The translations under genes were made by a program, and so were the position numbers. The notes under the pieces are model-generated. The model saw nothing but the letters and a program-made list of their open reading frames with translations. It had not been told where the DNA came from and did no database searches. Source: Phytophthora quininea (lineage: Eukaryota > Oomycota > Peronosporomycetes > Peronosporales > Peronosporaceae). From it: 64,000 nucleotides of DNA. This document shows, piece by piece, positions 57,487-64,000 of this stretch (position 1 is its first letter; every line of letters begins with the position of its first letter). The DNA lies in the NCBI GenBank assembly GCA_011947345.1, contig JAAVTG010000531.1:930001-994000 (forward strand). Direction: 5' to 3'.

Positions 57487-57757
57487 TCTCTTTGCCGACG
57501 GGACTACCGTCATCGTAAGCTATCGTTTCAACGCTGTTCGGCTGTTCAAGGCGGCCGTGGCCGAGCCGACTGTGGCGTTCTAGTGCTGCGATCGAGGGGC
57601 AGGCGAAAGAACGCAGAGGTGGAAGCGAAGGCACGTGATGTGTGCACCCGTGGTGACCGAGCGCAGTGCGTAGAAAGTGGCAATCGCTTTGTGGGAGGAA
57701 GACGTAGGAGGGATCCAAGAGGGGGTCCGGTGTCGGTTTTCGGAAGCGTGGTTAGAC

Positions 57758-57829
57758 GCTCTTATGGTGTAATGGTTAGCACTCTGGACTTTGAATCCAG
57801 CGATCCGGGTTCAAATCCCGGTAGGAGCT
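57758..57829 (+). tRNA. tRNA-Gln (UUG), unit 25
   Basis: tRNA unchanged; flanking spacers diverged. Confidence 0.95.
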
Positions 57830-57947
57830 TGTTTTTGCGCGCATCTGGCCGCGCTCTGGCGTGGTTTTGGGCGCGCCGTGTTGCTGTGGTTGTGAGAGGT
57901 GTGCAAGTGGAGATGTGATGACGGTGCAGGACGTCGTTGTTCGTGCT

Positions 57948-58019
57948 GGTCTTATGGTGTAATGGTTAGCACTCTGGACTCTGAATCCAGCGATCCGGGT
58001 TCAAATCCCGGTAGGACCT
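57948..58019 (+). tRNA. tRNA-Gln (CUG), unit 25
   Basis: Last glutamine gene of the array; tRNA unchanged. Confidence 0.95.
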
Positions 58020-58646
58020 CGTTTTGCCCCGCTCCTGATGCCTCCGTATCACTGCAAGCACTCTAACGGCCACGCGCCCTTGCCTCCTGCCATGCTATGG
58101 ACAGTGCGCACACGGGAAATATCGACACTCCTCTGCAATCACTACCAGCATGACATGACTGTGGAGACGTCGCCTACGCCTTCACTGGTCAAAGCGCCGC
58201 CCAGACCTCCGGCAACCAACGCACATTCGTGTTTCTGAACGCCTGCCATCAACAACTCGCAGCCACCTGAACCAGTCGGCATCCGCTGCCAGTGTTTGCC
58301 AGCCTGCCAGCCGCAAGAGCGGTCATACTGGCGCACAGACGCGTCTCTATCATCTATTTTGCTGGTAGCGTTGCTACCCAGCCGCCTGGATCTTGACGGG
58401 GCCTATTGTTTTGGGTAACCACGGGCGGCCTTCCTGCAAACATCTACCGCAGCGAAAGGTTTGCCGAGTTACCTGGTGCGATGATGGGCGTTGTGCTGCA
58501 AGCCCTGTCTGTGACGGTCGGACACCGGTGGCTCTTGGCGGTGTAGTACACAGTCGGTCAGCACGGTGCCATCACTGGAAGTTGCTGTGTCGTCGGATGC
58601 GCTGCTATGCGAGAAGTGTATTTTTGGCGGAAGAAGATGGTGAAGC

Positions 58647-58719
58647 GTCCCCGTGGCCCAATGGATAAGGCATCCGCCTACGAAGCGGGAGATTGCGGGT
58701 TCGAGTCCCGTCGGAGACT
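58647..58719 (+). tRNA. tRNA-Arg (ACG), unit 26 (truncated unit)
   Basis: tRNA complete and unchanged. Its unit stops at about 58,947, 228 bases further on, before the glutamine genes. Confidence 0.9.
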
Positions 58720-58947
58720 TCTCTTTGCCGACGGGACTACCGTCATCGTAAGCTATCGTTTCAACGCTGTTCGGCTGTTCAAGGCGGCCGTGGCCGAGCC
58801 GACTGTGGCGTTCTAGTGCTGCGATCGAGGGGCAGGCGAAAGAACGCAGAGGTGGAAGCGAAGGCACGTGATGTGTGCACCCGTGGTGACCGAGCGCAGT
58901 GCGTAGAAAGTGGCAATCGCTTTGTGGGAGGAAGACGTAGGAGGGAT

Positions 58948-59690
58948 GCGATGCTACAGCGACTAGGCCGCGAATATATTGGCCAATGATCACGGCATCC
59001 ATGCGCGAATGCTTAGCAGTGTTGGTGTGGTCTCGGGCGTGTTGGATTGCAGCAGTGTGACGGAAGGACATGACGATGGAGATGTGGTTTAGGGCCAGTT
59101 CGAGGCGCATGACGTTCTTGATTGTCACAGTGTAACGCTGTGGCCTGTTCTTCTGTTGAACAAAAAAATTATTGTATTGGTCTTCTTCTTGGCCCACTCA
59201 ACAACCTTCCGGGCAGTCGCGTCAGTAAAATTGACGTCGTCATCGCTTTTATCGCCGTCAAAGTCTCCAGCTGCTCGTCGTCGCGAAAGAACAGGTCGCC
59301 GACGACCGTCTCGACGATGCTCGTACTAACGAAGATCTCGTGTGTCGTTGCTAAGGTTAATATTGTGGTGAAGTGAGTTGGTGGACTTGATTTTGTCGTC
59401 AAAGAAGGACTTCTTGCCGTCCCCAGACAACGTCTGGTACAGTTTCCAAGACGCCGCATGTTGCTCTTCGTGGTGACTGCGGTGCTTGTGCGGGAATAAC
59501 GGCTTCGAGAAGTACTTGGTGTCGCTCCTTGCTTGCGCCTGCACCCCGAAATGCCGACTTCTACCCCGTCACGACCTTCGTACAAGCAAAACTTGCATCG
59601 GCAGGTGACATCGCCGTTGGGCGCCGTCGCAACAACCTCCACGGCGAACGCCAGGCCGTGAGCGGATTGGCAAGGAGTTGACTTCTTCAT
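58948..59690 (-). pseudogene. Broken BED-finger gene cut by the array edge
   Basis: ATG at 59690 (MKKSTPCQSAHGLAFAVEVV). The next part CRCKFCLYEGRD plus HKHRSHHEEQHAASW gives a C-x2-C ... H-x4-H arrangement like a BED-type zinc finger; IVETVVGDLFFRDDEQLE and NVMRLELALNHISIVMSFRHTA follow. I recognise the order from a high-copy oomycete gene family that looks transposon-related, but I cannot name it. At least two frame changes are present. The protein would continue after GQYIRGLVAVA, but at 58,947 the sequence jumps into the last tRNA unit, so the C-terminal part is missing. Confidence 0.55.
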
Positions 59691-59872
59691 TTGAGGCGCG
59701 CAGAACCAACAGTTAGTTTGTAGGCCGCCGAAAAGATAAATTGTGGAAGTTAGTTTGTAGAAGTCTACAAAATGATGAGGTCTGTTGTATTCCAGTGTAA
59801 TTTTTGAATGCATTTAAAGTGCATTCAAATTATGTACATGTATTTGATTGTACCTAAAAACACCATTTTTCA
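59691..59872. other. Short AT-rich spacer
   Basis: Nothing recognised; ends in a TTTTTCAG stretch that looks like an intron acceptor for the next gene. Confidence 0.4.
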
Positions 59873-60145
59873 GCTTTTCACAACGCTGTCGATGGGGTGT
59901 TCACGCCGTCGCCGAGCATCAACTACAACTTCGTGGCGGGCGTGTACGCGTTCTTCGCGACGCTGTGCGGACTGCTGTCGGTGCTGCACTTCTACTCGCC
60001 GCAGCTGGAGGGTTTCTACATCGTGCTGGTGCCGTTCGTGCCGTGTTTCCTGTGGAGTCTCGTGGTTCGCCACCGTTGGCTGCAGACGCGCAAGGTCGAG
60101 AGCGACAAGGGAGACGACGACGACGAACCGAAGAAAGACAAGTAA
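59873..60145 (+). CDS. Small two-helix membrane protein with KKDK tail, 3' exon
   Basis: The frame enters through a TTTTTCAG acceptor-like site and has no ATG; the first residues are FHNAVDGVFTPSPSINYNF. Two hydrophobic segments follow (FVAGVYAFFATLCGLLSVLHF and GFYIVLVPFVPCFLWSLVV), then RHRWLQTRK and an acidic tail ending EPKKDK. Lysines at -3 and -4 form a KKXX signal, which in eukaryotes retrieves membrane proteins to the ER. Codon use is strongly GC-ending, like real host genes. I do not recognise the family. The topology resembles Vma21-type ER proteins, but the sequence does not let me claim it. The 5' exon is not visible upstream, where a transposon remnant and the tRNA array lie. Confidence 0.5.
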   Translation, partial: AFHNAVDGVFTPSPSINYNFVAGVYAFFATLCGLLSVLHFYSPQLEGFYIVLVPFVPCFLWSLVVRHRWLQTRKVESDKGDDDDEPKKDK

Positions 60146-60232
60146 CAGCTGCTTAACAACGTTGAAGGCATATGCTTTCTTTGAAGAAGATAAAACGAGA
60201 TTGAATTGAGTGCGCCAGTACAGCTTCCCTAC

Positions 60233-62881
60233 TCATGGCGCGGCATCTTTGGAGAGCGACAGCAAATTCTCCCAGTCAGGTAGCTCAGAAGACACCTCGG
60301 GCTCTGTCTTTACTCGACCAAGCAGCTCTTGTAGCACACGAAGGAAGCGCTGGATCCGTGCAGGCTGCGGTTTTTTGCCATTGCTGCAAGGCGAAATAGT
60401 TGGGGGTTGGTCCAGCTGTAAGACGCTTCGAAAGAGCGCACTTAGTTTGTCATTCTGGGCCAGCAGGAGAGGCATTGGTGCCGTGCAAAGGAGATGCTCA
60501 AAAACTAGCTGTGCGGCGCAGTTCGCGGACCACTGAACGGCCAACATTCCCTGGAGATCTTGAATCGAGCGTAGTAGCAGCGCCTGGCAGCGCTTATCAT
60601 ACAGAGCGCCAATATTTCTGACGCCGTCGAGACCTACTAAGCACTGCAGTACCGCTCTTGCCCTGAATAATCAAGCAGAACACAAGTTAGCGCATCGTGG
60701 TCAACAGACCGGATCGTGAAAGGACATGCTTACTCTTCAACAACGTTAGTACAATCAACACTGGAGACCAAGGTGACCCCAACGTCGAAAATCGCAGAGT
60801 AGCTTTGGTTCATCGATGTTAAGCGCCCGCACTCCAGGAAATAGGCTGTGATGGCATCGCTTCCGCTGCCTGGAATAAACAGTCAATAGGTCAGATTGGA
60901 ACTCAATTCAAGTCAAACCAAGCGACTCACCCTCCAGTAGCTTTGTTAGCCGGACAAGTACTTGACCCAGCGCCTGCTTCACTGCTATACTCTCCAGATT
61001 CAGGGTTGACGGCAGTGCAAGCGTATCCAGGATCTCGGGCACATGCGGCAACACCATCTTATCCAGCGACCCTTGCAACAAACAGTGAAGCACTTCGAGG
61101 GCTGAAGCAGTCTGCGAGGAAACTGAAGCACTTCCACTGACGGTCGCTGCAAATGGCACTACAACATCAGAATCGCCTCGAATTCGCGCTAGCAAGATAG
61201 GTAGATACGTTTTGGGGGCTGCAAAACGACCAGTGAGGTCAGCACATTGGCGAAGCTCCACGAGCAGGTCGTTGTCTCCACCCCATGTACGCAACAATGT
61301 GTTGACCAGCAAGTGTACATCCACCGTGATGGTTTCTTCGCAGTACACCAGCACACACTTCAAAAGACGCACAGCATGAGCTCGCGTGGCATCCTGCCAG
61401 TTGGCAAGTTCGCGCAAAATTGGATTCAGGAATCTCCGTGCACGTCCTCGAACAAATAGCCTCGTTCCCAGCGATGGTCGTCCAGCAGCGAATGGAGCAG
61501 CAGCGGGGCGCGATAGTTGTAAGTGGGGTTCTTCCCATCCACCCCGTACTGCTTCATTTCGATCACTTCTTCGCCATGTTCGCGTTCATATCGCTCGCCC
61601 AGTACCTCGAGTATGCAGCGCGTCGCGAGAGATTGTGCTGTCTTCATCGCTTACAGCGCTCAACAGATATGGTAAAAGGCGAGACTCGTGGTCGTATCGG
61701 TCCGGCAAATTAACCATCCAGTCACTGATCATGGTGAAGAAGGCCCGGCGAACCATTGGGTTTCCGTCTTGGTCCAGCTTGGCAAAGTAGTTCAGCCGCA
61801 CCTCCGCTGAGTAGAACGATGCCACAGGGATGACATTCTCGTCACGATGTCCAATGAGGTCCACAATCGCTTCAGTGCCGCTGCCTTTGCACTTCTCAAC
61901 ATTTGGGCACGTCACCAGCGAACGAATTGCTTCGACAACAGCAACACGAACACGAGCAAGGCGGTGCAGCAGCAGAGGCATAAGCGTCCGCACCGCTGCA
62001 ACGCTGAAATGCTTCATGACCGACACCATGTGGTTGCTGATGGCCGTCAAAATACGGCAACTTGCGATATTGATCTCGTGGAAGTCGTCGTGCACGCCAC
62101 TGATCAACACCAGCAGAACATCGAAGATATACGCGTGGAGGATGGAGGACGCCCGCCTCTCAAATGCATTCTGCAACACCGCGTCGACTAGGCCAAGCAC
62201 TAGTAGTCGAATTTCTTCCGACGGCTCATCGGGCTTGATCCGAGTGACCTGGTTCTCAGCCACGTACACTCGCCCTCGTTTAAATGCATCGTGCAGGAAC
62301 TGATCTCGCGAAAAGACTTGGTTCTCTTCGTCGTAGCCATACTGGCTGTTGATGCGGTTGGTGATCGCGGGCATGAGGTACGGCAGGTAGCGCAGCAGAT
62401 CTTCCTCCTTCGCGATGCACTTTGTTGTGAGGCGGATGCAGACCTCTCGAACCTTCTCGACGGGGTCGTTGAAGCGCTTGAACAGCGGCTTTGCCATCTC
62501 AGCGAATGCCTCTGTAGGCACGAGTCTGTCCGGCACTTCAGGAGTCTGCTGATCCAGTGAATCGTCCAGCAGGAACTCGTTTTCCAGTGCAAGGGCAGCT
62601 TTCTTGCGGACACTGCGGCTCTCCGCCGCCAGTCTGTTCAGTACCTTAGGCAGATTGAAGGGATCGCCATGCCTGACGACCGTACTCCTAGTCTCGGACT
62701 CGGAATTAATTGCGGACACAGGAGCAGCCCGTCGACTGGTTGATGACTTGGACGATTTCTTCTTGGAGGAGCCATCTCGCACCGCCATCGACTTGTTCAG
62801 CAGGCGAGATACATCGACGTGGCGACATCCGTTCTCCAGCGCCATCTCCTGCCACAGCGCGTCCGTATCTCGAGTCCCCAT
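60233..62881 (-). CDS. DNAAF5: DNAAF5/HEATR2-like axonemal dynein assembly factor
   Basis: HEAT-repeat protein that helps assemble axonemal dynein arms in the cytoplasm, in keeping with flagellated zoospores. Start taken at the ATG ending at 62881 (MGTRDTDALWQEMALENG), 63 bases after the stop of the upstream gene. Exons: 62881-60931, 60869-60734, 60662-60233; introns 61 and 71 bases, GT-AG. Family marks: DPVEKVREVCIRLTTKC, RIKPDEPSEEIRLLVLGLVDAV, LARVRVAVVEAIRSLV, MISDWMVNLPDRYDHESRLLPYLLSAVSDE. An S/K-rich basic stretch near residue 40 precedes the repeats. Frame breaks near 61,657 and 61,434 cancel each other in length; about 838 codons, normal for the family. Whether it is DNAAF5 or another HEAT relative should be confirmed by alignment. 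Confidence 0.72.
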
Positions 62882-62943
62882 CGCGTTGCTAAATGACTCG
62901 CGACGCTTCAAGATCGATCTTTCGACTAAAGGTGTGTGGCAGC

Positions 62944-63530
62944 TCACTCGATGTGTCCGAGCACCTCGATCATGAGAGTACTGTCGGCGATGTATTTGAC
63001 AAAGGCGTCATTGACGTCCACGACGTGTCGGTACTCGAGGTCGAGCGGACCAGCGTCGCCGTGCTCGTCGACCCAGAGTTTGGGTGTCTGTGTGCTGGTC
63101 TCGCGGAAGAAGGTATATCGCAGCGACACTCGGGTGAATTGACGTGGAGTAAGCCATCGGAGCCCTCGCAGCTGCACTCGGTACTGCAGCGTGCGGTCCA
63201 TGAGATCATGCAGCTGCTCCTCCTCGCTGTCCATGTCGACGCGCTCGTAGGGCACGAACTCCTCCTCGGTCTAAACAACAGGACGTTTCATGAGGGAGGC
63301 ATCTTTGGCAGCAATGCACTAACCTGGAAACTTGCCTTGGCGCCAGAGCGCTGCAACACGGCAACGAATGGTGTGATGCGGAAGTCGAGCTGCCCCACCA
63401 CCGTGCCGATTCTCGACACGATTGGCGTCGACTCGTTCGCGGTCAAGAAGTAGTTGAACACGCCGAGGTAGATGACACATTCGCCGAGCAGCAGCGCCGG
63501 CTTGGACTCGATTGACGCGACGGTCGCCAT
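62944..63530 (-). CDS. Small kinesin-3-type C2-like domain protein
   Basis: Two exons, 63530-63324 and 63270-62944, intron 53 bases with GT-AG ends; 177 residues with start at MATVASIESKPALLLG. LGECVIYLGVFNYFLTANES plus TPIVSRIGTVVGQLDFRITPF resembles the segment of KIF1/KIF13 kinesins that follows the coiled coils, and FTRVSLRYTFFRE, TPK...LDLEYRH and FVKYIADSTLMIEVLGH match the following C2-like strand pattern. No motor domain is present, and only 234 bases separate the start from the divergent gene at 63765. It therefore appears to be a free-standing copy of a module normally buried in kinesins. It ends 63 bases before the dynein assembly gene on the same strand. Confidence 0.6.
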
Positions 63531-63724
63531 CACTATCCCAAAGCAATCAACACCAATTGCGATCTGCCGCTTCAAACATGGTGGGCTTCAACCTGGTGTT
63601 GGTGGTCCACCACGGATCGGCTTCCAGTCCTGATCCTTGTCAGATAAAGATAACGCTGCCGAGGTCGGCGCAAGTATTTTCTTCGGTTCCTGGCATCTTA
63701 TGCCAGTGAGTGCTGTGGGCGCGG

Positions 63725-63734
63725 CATTTCCCAA
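63725..63734 (+). promoter_or_regulatory. Possible oomycete initiator-like element
   Basis: CATTTCCCAA matches the CATTYYNCAW core of the oomycete initiator consensus and lies 31 bases before the ATG at 63765. Flanking positions of the consensus do not match. Confidence 0.35.
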
Positions 63735-63764
63735 CTGTGCTCGCTCCCAGCCCCACCCGCCGCC

Positions 63765-64000
63765 ATGCCGTCGATTCCGCTCAAGCTTGATGATTCAGCT
63801 ACGGGCACCGGTGTGCTGTCCGAGTCTAGCCCTGAGAGGTAAGTTCCATCTTACCGATCTGCACGATCTCAGGCGACTCTCAACAGCGTTGCCCGCGAGT
63901 AATCTGTTGGTGAGCCATGTCGATCTGACGTCGCGAATGCGTTTGCCTTTGGTTGCAGGCCCTGCACGCCACGCAAGCGGCTGCAGCTCGCGCAGGAGCA
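63765..64000 (+). CDS. Unknown protein, first two exons
   Basis: ATG at 63765 in a GCCGCC-ATG context. Exon 1 is 63765-63838 (MPSIPLKLDDSATGTGVLSE), intron 63839-63958 (GTAAGT...TTGCAG, 120 bases), exon 2 from 63959 running off the window (RPCTPRKRLQLAQEQ). A TPRKR stretch is basic and could be a phosphorylation or nuclear signal, but the visible 38 residues do not identify the protein. It is divergent from the kinesin-3-type gene, with a shared 234-base promoter region. Confidence 0.6.

Larger units (their letters stand above)
27031..58947 (+). repeat. Tandem array of 26 tRNA-bearing units of about 1.25 kb
   Basis: Head-to-tail copies, period 1,250 bases in most units and 1,233-1,249 in those with small deletions. 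Each complete unit has tRNA-Arg(ACG), 271 bases, tRNA-Gln(UUG), 118 bases, tRNA-Gln(CUG), then about 644 bases to the next Arg. Total 26 Arg, 25 Gln(UUG), 25 Gln(CUG). Units 1-22 are nearly identical; differences are mainly copy number of the 8-base motif GCCAGCCT and 1-2 base indels. From about 55,250 on, spacers carry many substitutions. The last unit is cut after its Arg gene at about 58,947. Long open frames across the units are by-products of the high GC content and are not genes. Confidence 0.97.

Noticed and set aside
27319..57918. Repeated long open frames across the array (152, 124, 119, 108 codons, both strands)
   Set aside because: They run through the tRNA genes and recur with each unit, lack domains, and are expected in GC-rich repeats. 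Frame length changes with single-base indels between units.
27031..58947. CRISPR array or satellite/centromere repeat
   Set aside because: Units are 1.25 kb and contain intact tRNA genes; organism is eukaryotic. No short repeat-spacer pattern.
59873..60145. Assignment to VMA21
   Set aside because: Topology and KKXX tail agree, but I see no convincing residue-level match.
1..64000. RXLR or Crinkler effector genes
   Set aside because: I looked for short secreted proteins with RXLR-EER or LXLFLAK motifs and found none.

Overview
The window looks like nuclear DNA of an oomycete, most likely a Phytophthora-type species. The reasons are GT-AG introns of about 50-80 bases inside GC-rich genes, an axonemal dynein assembly gene expected of an organism with flagellated zoospores, compact housekeeping genes next to transposon-rich stretches, and eukaryotic tRNA genes with pol III-type T-runs. 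The species cannot be fixed from sequence alone. || Left gene block (1-7,100): the 3' end of a metaxin-like outer mitochondrial membrane protein, a complete eight-exon three-repeat MYB regulator, and, converging on it, a TELO2/Tel2 gene for PIKK maturation. || Transposon block (7,400-26,300): (i) a hAT element with recognisable ends and an 8-base target duplication (7404-10564); (ii) a decayed piggyBac-like transposase (about 12,700-14,870, minus); (iii) a pogo/Tigger-like transposase split by a complete nested hAT element of the TTF/ZMYM type (16722-19506); (iv) a PIF/Harbinger transposase with a convergent Myb-like partner gene (20,860-23,025); (v) a 2.55-kb element with perfect 48-base terminal inverted repeats enclosing a single spliced gene of the DUF7869 type, which I consider a candidate under-described DNA transposon (23722-26275). 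|| tRNA block (26,677-58,947): one tRNA-Leu(UAG), then a head-to-tail array of 26 units of about 1.25 kb. Each full unit carries tRNA-Arg(ACG), tRNA-Gln(UUG) and tRNA-Gln(CUG) on the plus strand: 26 + 25 + 25 = 76 genes. The first 22-23 units are almost identical; the last three have diverged spacers but unchanged tRNAs. The last unit is cut after its tRNA-Arg and abuts a broken BED-finger gene. || Right gene block (59,870-64,000): the end of a small two-helix membrane protein with a KKDK tail, a DNAAF5/HEATR2-like dynein assembly factor, a small kinesin-3-type C2-like protein, and the first two exons of a divergent unknown gene. || Caveat: conserved host genes (MYB, TELO2, DNAAF5) show eight single-base frame breaks, seven of which are explained by one missing base in a short homopolymer. 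This suggests draft long-read consensus errors rather than dead genes, so frame breaks elsewhere should be read with care.
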